A stretch of 19,542 nt of DNA from Flammeovirgaceae bacterium (GCA_003228395.1 QIDJ01000378.1:1-19542); one strand, 5' to 3'. Shown: positions 1 to 8,012, counted from the first letter of the stretch. The notes: generated by a model from the letters alone, not told the origin. Program-made: numbers and translations.

Positions 1-159
1 AGAATTGTAAAAAATCATGCCGTCGTTAATTGCAAAAAGTGGAAGAGGAAATGATTCTTCTAATACCCCATTTTCAATCAAATCAATCTTTATCAGAGTT
101 TGGGCATGTGAAAATTTTATTATAATACAAATTAGCATGAATGTACAAATGGTTTTCAT
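1..159 (-). CDS. Secreted protein of unknown function, N-terminal fragment cut by the window edge
   Basis: Reading the minus strand from ATG at 159 gives 53 codons without a stop, continuing past base 1. The first 20 residues are a classical signal peptide: a Lys near the start, a hydrophobic stretch (FMLICIIIKF) and a SHAQ cleavage site, which is the usual Bacteroidota pattern. The exported part visible is TLIKIDLIENG, then VLEESFPLPLFAINDGM. It is too short to assign to a family. The reading is more convincing than the overlapping plus-strand frame (17-331), which has no recognisable domain. The upstream side (160-346) holds an inverted-repeat element. Product unknown; only export to the periplasm or beyond is supported. 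Confidence 0.6.
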   Translation of the reverse strand, partial: MKTICTFMLICIIIKFSHAQTLIKIDLIENGVLEESFPLPLFAINDGMIFYNS

Positions 160-193
160 AACGATAACTAAACTAATACAATGTAACGATAAT

Positions 194-327
194 GCTAAAC
201 GGTTGCGGCGCTTTTGTCCTACAGGGGGACGAAATCGTCCAATTGACACTAAAGTTATTAAAAAGGCTCAACTTGTAAAGCCGCAATTGGCCGCCAGACC
301 GCTTGCCTTTTGGCAAACAGGTTTTAG
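194..327. repeat. Inverted-repeat intergenic element with nested hairpins (attC-like or REP-like)
   Basis: The ends are imperfect inverted repeats: GCTAAAC at 194-200 and GTTTTAG at 321-327. Inside these, TTGCGGC (203-209) pairs with GCCGCAA (280-286). Two further hairpins are visible: GGACGA-AA-TCGTCC at 227-240 and TTGCC-TTTT-GGCAA at 304-317. Nested arms with unequal loops over about 130 bp recall an integron attC site or a palindromic mobile repeat. The terminal heptamers do not match the attC consensus exactly, and no integrase is in the window. It lies between a truncated secreted gene and a broken gene. Confidence 0.4.
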
Positions 328-346
328 TTGATGATGTGGCTCGTAT

Positions 347-734
347 CTAATCAAGATACTTAAGAACATTATTTAGTTCTTTTTGATAATAATCGACCGG
401 TTTGTAAATTAATTTCCCTTCTGGTGAGATTAAATAATAGGTTGGATAGTACTGTACATTATAATCCACTAACATCGGATGATTTTTTCCTGCATGTAGT
501 TTTATTCCAATAAATCCATTTTCTTCAACAATTTGCTTGCCGAGCTCAAACGAGTCAAATCCATTTATTGATACAAAATAAACTTTATCCTGGTATTTAT
601 CAATTATGGTCACTTATCCGGCTAAGTTCATGCCTATATTGTATGTTACCCGTTTGATTTTCAATATCAATAGTTGTCTGGCCGTATGATAACTTCCCAA
701 CTAAAAGAATTATCAAAAACAATAATTTTTTCAT
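347..734 (-). pseudogene. Broken secreted thioredoxin-fold protein (TlpA/thioredoxin-like), active-site region missing
   Basis: ATG at 734 opens a frame with a good signal peptide (MKKLLFLIILLVGKLSYGQ) followed by about 25 residues, and stops at TGA 600-602. A second minus-strand frame, from 613 down to TAG at 347, encodes 88 residues that look like the C-terminal half of a thioredoxin fold: DKVYFVSINGFDS, then YNVQYYPTYYLISPEGKL, with the conserved cis-Pro segment YPTYYLI. The two parts are in different frames and TAA sits immediately before the second one. The beta1-alpha1 region with the CxxC motif, which should lie between them, is absent. The simplest reading is an internal deletion plus frameshift. 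An independent 88-residue gene starting at GTG 613 is possible but would lack any active site. The DNA here is more AT-rich than the amylase next to it. Confidence 0.6.
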
Positions 735-930
735 TTTATAAATTGTTCGTATGAGCCACAATTACCGAATATAGGGAATTCCTTTTTTTATACTATCTCA
801 TTGGAGATAATTTCCATAGAATCAATCGGGCTTGCTATGCTTGTCAGGTTCAATGTGGCTAGCCCTGCCTGCCATGCCTTTGAACAGTGGATCTGAACAG
901 GAGGAAAGGGCTAAAAGCAATCCAATAACC

Positions 931-3900
931 CTATTTTTCAATTATCACCCTCGCCGTGTAGCGGGTTTTACCCACAATTTCTATAAAGTAAATGCCGGTT
1001 TTCAGCAAGGTTGTGGAATATTCTATTTCCCGGATACCTCCCGGGGAAATGTAGTACCTCCTGTCCGCTAACCGGCCCTGTGCATCGAAAAGACGTAACC
1101 GTACCGATTGCTCCTGTTCAGGTATTCGAATGGTAAACGTATGTTCAGCAGGGTTAGGATACACGCGAAGCCTGACTCCGTCTTGTTCAAATACATCTAT
1201 ACCGGTTATCGTCTGATCTACATCGATGAAAAAATCTTTTGCCCCTTCGTCCTTCCCTTCCCGGCTTCCGTCTTCATTTCTGAAAACCATGCCCAGCCGG
1301 TACACATCGGTTCCGTCCGCCACATCATAATAAGTCCAGGGAGTGAGCGTGATTTGCCATTGGTTGGCCTGTCCGGTCACTTTTGTCATTAGCCCTACAC
1401 CGTCATCCTGGCCCCAGTTGCCGACTACGTTTTGCCAGGATGTGCCGGTGGGGCCGCTGGTAATGATACCCGAATGCATATACACTTTTGACGCCCCGGT
1501 TAATCCCGGTGTGCCTGCGGGATCGGCCAGGGTGGCATCAAAAAAGATGGTAACCTGCGTTTTTACTTCAAACGTGTCCGGTTCCGTCCATATGGCGCTG
1601 AGGTTCGGGTCAGCATCCACATGAAGTACGATATCGCTGCCTCCCGGTGCAGTACCCACGTTCTGGCCGGTGGCATCCCGAAAGAACATAGCTATTTTGA
1701 AAATCCGTGTTTCGGCAGGCACTCCATAGTAATCTTCCGGGGTAAGCGTAATTTCCCACTTATCCGCCTCGCCGCTCACCCGTGTCATCTCACCGATGCC
1801 GTCATCCATTCCCGGGTTGCCCACCGTAAACGACCAGGTAGTATCATTGGGATCGAGAAAAACTCCGGAATGAAAATAGACTTTTTCCGCTCCTGTAAGT
1901 CCACTGGTGCCATTCGGATCGGCCTGCGTGGCGTCAAAAATGAGGCGTATTTGCTGCTTTTGATGAAATGAAACAGGATCTGTAACCACGATGGGCTGAA
2001 AGGGCTCCACCAATCCGGGCTCCGGCCATGGTACCGGACGGTCAACGAAAATATGAAATTCACCGGGCATGAGGTTTATGGGCATATTTTGATCGGTTAC
2101 CTCCATGCTGTCCGCACTGAAATAGTCATACCAGGTTCCGTTTGCGGGGAAACCGGGAACGATTTCCGTCGCCGCCAGGCCAAAGTTGCCAACAATCGCC
2201 AGGTTAAGATCCGGATGAGTAAGTATTATTTTCCGGACTTCGCCGCCGGCAGTCCAGTTGAAATTTCCGTTACGGAAAACCTGCGAATAATCCGTACGCA
2301 ACCGGATTATGGCCGAAACCGCTTTATACAATTTTTGGCGGTCCGTATTTTCATAATATCCCAGTCCGCCGGCGCCCCAGGGCTGGGGTTTTATACCCAA
2401 CCGTCCGTTGAAATTAATATCTATGTCGTATCCAAGCTCTTGAAACTGCCATAGCAACTTTGGGCCGGGCACCAGGTAACTGAATGCGACACCGAGTTTT
2501 ACCCGGTCAAGCGCTACCGGATCGCTTTTTATATCATAGGTACCGAGGCATGTGCCCCCCGTACGGATTGCATAGGACAACCGTTGCTCATCATGGCTTT
2601 CCATGTAGCTGATGTGCGTGATCCTGTCAGCTCCGGAAAAACTTCCAGTAGGATTGGTTCCGGAGAGCGCCCCGCTGTACGTATGATTCATATTATTCCA
2701 AAGAATCATGTTCGAATCCGAAAGCGCTTTTTCTTCCTCCGCAGCGGCGAAATGTTCCAGTGTAATATATGCCGACGTATCGTACTCCCTTATCCGGTTG
2801 GCCATACGTGTGATCAGATCAATCCGCGACTGGTCGTAATTACTCCAGACGCCTTCATCGGTAGTTACATTTTGCGTAAATCCTTTTGACAGGTCGAAAC
2901 GAAAGCCGTCGAAATGATATTCCTGCAACCAGTAGGCATTTACCGAATCAACAAACGCCTGGGTGTAGGCGCTTTCGTGGTTAAAATCAAACCCGACACT
3001 GAACGGATGCGTGGCTTCCGGATTGAACCACGGATTTTCGACAGAAGGTTTATTGCCGTCCCAGTACATTCGCACCATGGCATTCTGGCCAAACGCATGG
3101 TTGAGCACCATGTCGAGGATTACCGCAATTCCTTCCGTATGCGTCTTATCAATAAATGCTTTCAGATCATTTTTTGTGCCGTAATATTTATCGGGGGCAA
3201 AAAAGTAGGAGGTATTGTAGCCCCAACTGTCGTTGCCCTCAAATTCCATAACGGGCATGAGTTCAATGGCGTTTACTCCCAGCCGCTTCAGGTAATCCAG
3301 CGTGTCAGTCAGGTCTTTATAGTCATGTGAGCCGATAAAGTCACGCAGGAGCAATTCATACACAATCAGGTCTTTTTGATCCGGGCGTTGAAAAACGGAA
3401 TCAGTGCTGCTCCATATAAATTGCTGCTGACCCGTCTGAAACACCGAAGCAATTCCAAACTCCGTTTTATCGTATTCAATAAGGTTGGGATAAACGGATT
3501 CAGGGATAAACGGATCGTTATTCGGATCAACGACTTTATCGGCATACGGATCGCCAATTTTAACCGTACCCTCTACCCAATATTGGAAAATGTATTCTCT
3601 GCCTGGTTCCAGGCCGGTTATTTCAAGCCAGAATTGTTCTCCATCTGGCGTTTTATTCATCAGGTAGGTATCGCTTATTTCCCAGTTCGATAAATCGCCA
3701 TTTACATATACAAACTCTTTACCGGGTGCGAGAAGTACGAGTGTTACTTTCGTATTATCGGCCGGATCGTAATTAATGCCGTTTATCAATCCGGCAGGCA
3801 GTGACGCCTCCGGGGAAGGGCTTTTAATAATAATCAGGTAACTATCGGCAATCTCCACATTAACAGTATTGATGGTAGCAACGAATTTTACCATTATGCT

Positions 3901-4572
3901 GCCCGATTTCTGTGGGAAATAACTAAACAAAAGCGTAGAGGTGTTGGTGGCGGCAGCTACTTCTTGAAATCCCGCACCCTCATCAAGCAGGAGTTTGATC
4001 TGGCTGGCCTGGCTCGATGCTTCGGCAATGAATACAACGGAATCTCCCGGGTACACATACTGTTCACGGCTCAGGGGCGCTACAATCCGGATAAATTCTT
4101 CCACTGCCAGATCAAGATAGATGTCTCCGTTATCAGTTACTATTCCGCCGCTAATATTACCGGGATTACCCGTGCCTTTGACAGATCCATCAGCGTTCCG
4201 GAAAACCATAGCAAGCCGGAAATAGTTTGTTCCTTCCGGCGCATTGTGATACATCCGGATCGAAGGTGAAAGACTGAGCTGCCATTTATTACTGTCACCT
4301 GGCACACGCGTCATTTGCCCGACGCCGTCGTCCTGTCCCCAGTTTCCAATCACGAAATTCCAATCGGTACCATTGGGGCCGCTGGTAACCAGACCCGAGT
4401 GCATATATACTTTCGCTGCCCCGATCAGACCTGAATTGCCCTGGGTGGCATCAAAAACCACCACTACAGAATCTTCCGCCGTTGCTGTTTCAGGGTTTAG
4501 GATGACAATCTGGGCCGATAGCGTAATAGAAATCAGAAACAGTGAACTGAAAAAAAGAACTGACAGCCTCAT
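931..4572 (-). CDS. Secreted multidomain GH13 alpha-amylase family glycoside hydrolase with T9SS type A sorting domain
   Basis: A 1213-residue exported enzyme that should hydrolyse alpha-1,4 (possibly alpha-1,6) glucosidic bonds of starch or glycogen outside the cell. Order of parts: signal peptide 1-20; repeat module A about 26-155; Ig-like 160-250; CBM48/isoamylase-N-like 260-360; GH13 barrel about 400-760; beta C-domain to 845; modules B 867-988 and C 1002-1119; T9SS sorting domain 1133-1213 (VYPNPAEHTF near its start, GIYFIEI near its end). GH13 regions are intact: DMVLNH with D487, GFRFD with nucleophile D560, TLEHF with acid/base E606, ESHDE with D661. The three modules share a YMHSG...GNWGQDDGVG...MT(R/K)V signature; I do not know their named family, and starch binding is an inference. 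ATG at 4572 precedes the signal peptide. The gene is divergent from the starch-binding lipoprotein. Exact specificity (amylase, pullulanase-like or other) is not resolved. Confidence 0.93.
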   Translation of the reverse strand: MRLSVLFFSSLFLISITLSAQIVILNPETATAEDSVVVVFDATQGNSGLIGAAKVYMHSGLVTSGPNGTDWNFVIGNWGQDDGVGQMTRVPGDSNKWQLSLSPSIRMYHNAPEGTNYFRLAMVFRNADGSVKGTGNPGNISGGIVTDNGDIYLDLAVEEFIRIVAPLSREQYVYPGDSVVFIAEASSQASQIKLLLDEGAGFQEVAAATNTSTLLFSYFPQKSGSIMVKFVATINTVNVEIADSYLIIIKSPSPEASLPAGLINGINYDPADNTKVTLVLLAPGKEFVYVNGDLSNWEISDTYLMNKTPDGEQFWLEITGLEPGREYIFQYWVEGTVKIGDPYADKVVDPNNDPFIPESVYPNLIEYDKTEFGIASVFQTGQQQFIWSSTDSVFQRPDQKDLIVYELLLRDFIGSHDYKDLTDTLDYLKRLGVNAIELMPVMEFEGNDSWGYNTSYFFAPDKYYGTKNDLKAFIDKTHTEGIAVILDMVLNHAFGQNAMVRMYWDGNKPSVENPWFNPEATHPFSVGFDFNHESAYTQAFVDSVNAYWLQEYHFDGFRFDLSKGFTQNVTTDEGVWSNYDQSRIDLITRMANRIREYDTSAYITLEHFAAAEEEKALSDSNMILWNNMNHTYSGALSGTNPTGSFSGADRITHISYMESHDEQRLSYAIRTGGTCLGTYDIKSDPVALDRVKLGVAFSYLVPGPKLLWQFQELGYDIDINFNGRLGIKPQPWGAGGLGYYENTDRQKLYKAVSAIIRLRTDYSQVFRNGNFNWTAGGEVRKIILTHPDLNLAIVGNFGLAATEIVPGFPANGTWYDYFSADSMEVTDQNMPINLMPGEFHIFVDRPVPWPEPGLVEPFQPIVVTDPVSFHQKQQIRLIFDATQADPNGTSGLTGAEKVYFHSGVFLDPNDTTWSFTVGNPGMDDGIGEMTRVSGEADKWEITLTPEDYYGVPAETRIFKIAMFFRDATGQNVGTAPGGSDIVLHVDADPNLSAIWTEPDTFEVKTQVTIFFDATLADPAGTPGLTGASKVYMHSGIITSGPTGTSWQNVVGNWGQDDGVGLMTKVTGQANQWQITLTPWTYYDVADGTDVYRLGMVFRNEDGSREGKDEGAKDFFIDVDQTITGIDVFEQDGVRLRVYPNPAEHTFTIRIPEQEQSVRLRLFDAQGRLADRRYYISPGGIREIEYSTTLLKTGIYFIEIVGKTRYTARVIIEK

Positions 4573-4782
4573 TATTTACCGGAATATGTGAAACGTGTTT
4601 TATCCAATTATCCAAAAATCACTATAAAAACAAAGAATCCACACTTTTCTAAAACGTTTATTTTTCGCAAACGATTCCACAAACGATTGCAGATAAAACA
4701 CTGATTTTTATTATAAATATTTAGTTTAAAAGCAGTTATAATTGTGATTTAAAAGATAGTCAGTATTAAAAATAATAGTGAT
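4573..4782. promoter_or_regulatory. Shared control region of the divergent starch genes, with LacI-type operator-like repeats
   Basis: These 210 bp separate the amylase start (4572, minus) from the lipoprotein start (4783, plus) and must hold both promoters. At 4652-4659 is the perfect palindrome AAACGTTT. At 4668-4679 and 4680-4691 are the tandem 12-mers CAAACGATTCCA and CAAACGATTGCA, identical at 11 of 12 positions. Each has a central CG with A-rich left and T-rich right flanks, as in LacI/PurR-family operators. The central CG dinucleotides are at 4655, 4672 and 4684. LacI-family regulators are known to control maltodextrin genes in Bacteroidota, which fits the flanking genes. I found no convincing TAnnTTTG promoter box for either direction. 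Confidence 0.5.
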
Positions 4783-5529
4783 ATGAAACAGTTAAATATA
4801 ATGATGATGCTTGCAATGATGGTAATTGTGGTGGTTTCATGCAACAACGATAATGAGCCGGCGGACACGGTTAGCCCGACGGTAAGCCTGGTGACTCCGG
4901 AGGCAAATGATAGTTTTGCTCCCGGAGATAGTATATCGGTAACGGGTACGGTTACGGATGACAGGCAGCTTTCTTCGATAAATATTTCGGTAACCCCCAA
5001 AGATGGAATCAGTCCGGTTGTAACAGAAATAATTACGGCATTCGATTCTCCCACCTCACATGCGCTTGATGTGGATATAATTATTCCGGCGGATGCAGAA
5101 GTTGGCCCGTATGTGGTAAGCGTATCCGCAGTAGATGTAGCGGGAAATCAATCAACACCTACCGATGTTCAGGTGGAAGTGAAATGGACATGCGTAACAG
5201 TTGCAAGCTGCAATGTGGACGGACAAGCGACCATCATCCTTTCGGTTCCTGAAACTACTCCAGACGGGTCAGATATTTACGTGGTCGGAAGTTTCAACGG
5301 ATGGGATCCGGGTGATGTAAATTTCAAACTGACAAAAAATACGGTTATACCAAACTGCTACTGCATTTCCGTGGCGTTGGTTCAGGGTGATGAATTCAAA
5401 TTCACAAGAGGAAGCTGGGAAACGGTAGAAAAAACCCTGGAATGTGCGGAAGTGGATAACCGGATTTACGACAACGAAGATAAACTGGAGATCACCATCA
5501 TCGACTGGCGGGATCTTTGCGAACAATAG
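4783..5529 (+). CDS. Surface lipoprotein with Ig-like domain and starch-binding (CBM20/48-like) domain, SusE/SusF-like
   Basis: A 248-residue lipoprotein. Hydrophobic residues 7-18 lead to a lipobox VVSC with C20. The next residues NNDNEPAD are acidic, consistent with the surface-export signal of Bacteroidota lipoproteins. Residues about 30-134 form an Ig-like beta domain (SPTVSLVTPE at its start, a DUF4625-type look). Residues about 148-235 resemble a starch-binding fold: IYVVGSFNGWDPG (165-177) is the usual N-x-W-D ligand strand, and FKFTRGSWETVEK follows at 205-217. Six Cys (137, 143, 192, 194, 221, 246) could form disulfides. It probably captures starch or maltooligosaccharides at the cell surface for the divergent amylase. 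No susC or susD homologue is adjacent. Assignment as SusE/F-like rests on context and motif, not on full-length similarity. Confidence 0.75.
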   Translation: MKQLNIMMMLAMMVIVVVSCNNDNEPADTVSPTVSLVTPEANDSFAPGDSISVTGTVTDDRQLSSINISVTPKDGISPVVTEIITAFDSPTSHALDVDIIIPADAEVGPYVVSVSAVDVAGNQSTPTDVQVEVKWTCVTVASCNVDGQATIILSVPETTPDGSDIYVVGSFNGWDPGDVNFKLTKNTVIPNCYCISVALVQGDEFKFTRGSWETVEKTLECAEVDNRIYDNEDKLEITIIDWRDLCEQ

Positions 5530-5900
5530 TTGATTAAATCTTTCATATCAGGAAAGGCGTCTTAATCTGAAAACCCACAAATTGATGAAATGTAAATTAT
5601 CTGCGATCATCGTATGCCTGGCCTTAATGCATTTAGGTGCATTTGTCCGGAAACCGGCAGAAAACATACTATTAAACTTTGACAAGAAAACTTCAGCTCA
5701 TAGCTGCCAGGCAGCATGGAGGGGTAATAAAAAAATGTGTAAAAAGGAAATCTGTTAAAACACAGCAACAAATCACTTTTAGTCTTATTTAAAAACGGAG
5801 GTTTTTAGGTATAAACAGATGTACAATTTCCTTGTTTAGTAGGCAAATCGTTTAATTGATGAAATTTATTCTGGCTTAGTCTATAAAAAAGGCTATTACG
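5530..5900. other. Gap between convergent genes with a weak terminator-like hairpin
   Basis: This 371-bp gap separates the convergent lipoprotein and ChaN-like genes. Apart from the candidate 57-residue peptide at 5585-5758, it holds a hairpin at 5790-5807: TAAAAAC, loop GGAG, GTTTTTA. The stem is almost all A-T, so as a Rho-independent terminator it would be weak, but it reads the same in both directions and suits a convergent arrangement. I see no RNA gene or mobile element here. Confidence 0.35.
5585..5758 (+). CDS. Candidate small secreted or membrane Cys-rich peptide (57 residues)
   Basis: In the gap after the starch lipoprotein, ATG 5585 opens 57 codons ending at TAA 5756-5758. The first 20 residues (MKCKLSAIIVCLALMHLGAF) look like a signal peptide or single membrane segment: two Lys, then a continuous hydrophobic run. 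The mature part is short and basic, with Cys at 41, 52 and 57 in addition to 3 and 11. I recognise no family. It starts 55 bp after the lipoprotein stop on the same strand, so it could be co-transcribed. A frame this short can arise by chance, hence the low confidence. Confidence 0.3.
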   Translation: MKCKLSAIIVCLALMHLGAFVRKPAENILLNFDKKTSAHSCQAAWRGNKKMCKKEIC

Positions 5901-6764
5901 CTAATATGTTTTAGTAAAACTTTTCGGGATGACGATCACAAAATCGGCCGATCCTTTGGCATCTTGGGGTAATGAGGTATCTTCATTTTCCTCAGAAGCG
6001 ATAGTTAAAATGGATAGATCCGGTTTAGACTTTTTAAGGTAATAGTATATTCCTCCATAAATCCGGGAATGGTAGTCGCCATTGTAATGAATGAATGTGG
6101 CGTCAGGAACGAGGTTTTGTAGGATAAAATAGGCCATGGTAATATCTTTTGAGGCTTGTGATTCAACCATTCTAATGGAGTCACCCCGGCCATGCGTATC
6201 CATAACAAGTATGGAATCATATCCCGGGGTTTCCATAGTGTATTCTATTGGCAAAGGTGCGATATACACTTTTGCCTGGTCGGATAGCACAGAAAGACTA
6301 TCCAGGCCATGATTAAAAACGAAACTGGCATACCTTCTTGGGATATTGGACGCCACAAATTTTAACTGATTGTCTTTTGCCAGAAGCATAAGCGGTTTAT
6401 AATCTGTTTTGTAGTTTTTCCACATGCGCATTTGCGTTTCAAAACTTCTCTCAGATATGAGACCCGACAAAAACTCATCGATCATCAACTGGTTATCCGA
6501 TTCAAACATTTCGGCACCTAAAATCACCTTTTGGCCTTTTTGTTGAATAACCGCATTGGTAACTTCATATTGCAGCCAATGCGATACCGCGTTGTTGTGC
6601 AGTTCGCCAAACAGAATAACATCAGAAGATACGGCAGCACTTACCATTTCACCAAAATCAGTTTCGTTGCCTGATTTGTTAAAAATTTTATACGCCGGAT
6701 TTTCCTGGGCAACAGCATTACCCAGAAAAATAAAATACAGGCAGGCGGTATATAGATATTTCAT
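5901..6764 (-). CDS. ChaN/DUF399-family (Tiki-like) exported protein
   Basis: About 287 residues from the preferred start ATG at 6764, where a signal peptide begins (MKYLYTACLYFIFLGNAVAQ). An in-frame ATG at 6788 would add eight residues ahead of it. The family is recognised by VILFGELHNN just after the leader (GELH), the GAEMFE strand 30 residues later, SNIPRRYAS in the middle and FIHYNGDYHS near the end. Campylobacter ChaN is a haem-binding lipoprotein, and the wider Tiki/TraB superfamily includes metal-dependent proteases that share the GxxH/E motifs. Here the N-terminal GELH and downstream His residues are intact, so either metal chemistry or haem binding is possible. There is no lipobox Cys, so it is probably periplasmic or outer-membrane associated and not lipidated. 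It stands alone, convergent with the starch lipoprotein. No haem transporter is adjacent. Confidence 0.8.
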   Translation of the reverse strand: MKYLYTACLYFIFLGNAVAQENPAYKIFNKSGNETDFGEMVSAAVSSDVILFGELHNNAVSHWLQYEVTNAVIQQKGQKVILGAEMFESDNQLMIDEFLSGLISERSFETQMRMWKNYKTDYKPLMLLAKDNQLKFVASNIPRRYASFVFNHGLDSLSVLSDQAKVYIAPLPIEYTMETPGYDSILVMDTHGRGDSIRMVESQASKDITMAYFILQNLVPDATFIHYNGDYHSRIYGGIYYYLKKSKPDLSILTIASEENEDTSLPQDAKGSADFVIVIPKSFTKTY

Positions 6765-6952
6765 CTGTTTGTACGTTAATTGAATCATTTATGTCAAAGA
6801 TAGACAGCAAACCGGCAATTCGCTAAAGAAGTAAATACATCTTTCAAGGGGCTATATAAATGATTTAAAAGGCAATTATATTACGATGAAAGCACGAATC
6901 CTCTGTTCATACCGGTTTTTTAGTTAGGTTTAACAAAAATCTATCTAAAAAG

Positions 6953-7882
6953 ATGAAACCGTCTATTCAGGTGCATAACATCGTAAAATCCTACAAGGAG
7001 GTGAAAGCGGTTCGGGGCATCAGCATGGAGATAGCCAGGGGGGAGTATGTGGCCTTGCTGGGGCCGAACGGAGCGGGCAAAACCACGATGGTGGAAATGA
7101 TTGAAGGAATTCAGAAACCGGATGCTGGTGAAATACGGATAAACGGATTTGAATGGCGGGGAAATGAAGACCGTTTGCACCGGATTTTGGGTATTTCACT
7201 ACAGGAAACTAAGTTTATCGATAAACTGAATGTGCGGGAAACGCTTGCCCTATTTGCCAGTTTTTATAAACTTCCCGGAAGCAGGATATCCGAAATTCTG
7301 GGAATGGTGAATCTGGAGGAAAAATCCACTGCCTATACTGAAAATCTGTCAGGGGGTCAGCGTCAGCGATTAGCGCTGGGAATAGCCCTCCTGAACCAAC
7401 CGGAAATACTCCTGCTGGATGAACCCACAACGGGCCTTGATCCGTCGGCCCGAAGAGAAGTGTGGAAAATTCTGATGGATCTGAAGGACAATGGCAAAAC
7501 CACCATGATACTTACCACACATTACATGGAGGAGGCTTCTTATCTCTGCGACCGTATCGTCATTATTGATCACGGCAAAGTACTGGCCCGGGGTACGCTG
7601 GATGAGTTACTCACCGAATACAGCGCAGGTGAAATAATCGAATTTTCGGTAGGAAGCGCTTTTTCTGAAGCAGATTTTCCGGCAAAACAACATATCAGAC
7701 ATAGTAAATTTGAACCGAATACGGCCAAATGGCGCCTCGTGGTAGAAGATCTGGTGGAATATCTGCCACAGTTGCAACGTGAATTTGAATCCAGAAATAT
7801 AAATCTTAATTCACTTGAATGCCGCAAGATGACACTTGATGATTTATTCGTTCAAATGACCGGAAGGCGGCTGGATGAATAA
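6953..7882 (+). CDS. ABC transporter ATP-binding protein (ABC-2 / DrrA-like exporter)
   Basis: A 309-residue cytoplasmic ATPase with all the motifs: Walker A GPNGAGKT (37-44), Q-loop Q84, signature LSGGQ (132-136), Walker B EILLLDEP (151-158), and the switch H190 in LTTHYMEEA. The last 80-90 residues form the C-terminal extension typical of drug or polysaccharide exporters of the DrrA/CcmA type, ending ...MTLDDLFVQMTGR. Such ATPases normally have their membrane partner directly downstream. Here the next plus-strand gene is a TlpA fusion, and the only ABC-2 permease in the window starts at 14281. The pair would form a half-and-half exporter of unknown substrate. The start ATG at 6953 follows 160 bp of AT-rich DNA without a visible Shine-Dalgarno site. 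Confidence 0.92.
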   Translation: MKPSIQVHNIVKSYKEVKAVRGISMEIARGEYVALLGPNGAGKTTMVEMIEGIQKPDAGEIRINGFEWRGNEDRLHRILGISLQETKFIDKLNVRETLALFASFYKLPGSRISEILGMVNLEEKSTAYTENLSGGQRQRLALGIALLNQPEILLLDEPTTGLDPSARREVWKILMDLKDNGKTTMILTTHYMEEASYLCDRIVIIDHGKVLARGTLDELLTEYSAGEIIEFSVGSAFSEADFPAKQHIRHSKFEPNTAKWRLVVEDLVEYLPQLQREFESRNINLNSLECRKMTLDDLFVQMTGRRLDE

Positions 7883-7988
7883 ATCAAAAATAAACCCTGA
7901 CACTTTTTTGTAATTGAGGAGAAATAAGAACATGGCATATCAGAATCTTTCAGTCAATAAACGAACGTTTAAAACGGAAGTAATAATG

Positions 7989-8012
7989 CCGGTTAGTTTA
8001 ATAAAAAACCGG
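7989..8012. terminator. Possible hairpin terminator downstream of the ABC ATPase
   Basis: CCGGTT at 7989-7994 pairs with AACCGG at 8007-8012 around a 12-nt A/T-rich loop. It lies about 105 bp after the ATPase stop and 30 bp beyond the stop of the convergent small gene. There is no T-run directly after the stem, so termination is only a guess from position. Confidence 0.25.

Noticed and set aside
17..331. Open plus-strand frame of 104 codons at the left end
   Set aside because: No domain or signal peptide is visible, the composition is odd, and it covers both the start of a convincing minus-strand secreted gene and the inverted-repeat element.
794..809. Hairpin TATCTC-ATTG-GAGATA downstream of the amylase, considered as a terminator
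   Set aside because: On the minus strand the stem is followed by an A-run, not a T-run, and it is over 120 bp past the stop.
1108..4269. Several plus-strand frames of 90-140 codons inside the amylase gene
   Set aside because: They lie antisense to an intact, motif-verified GH13 gene and encode no recognisable domain; long antisense frames are expected from its codon use.
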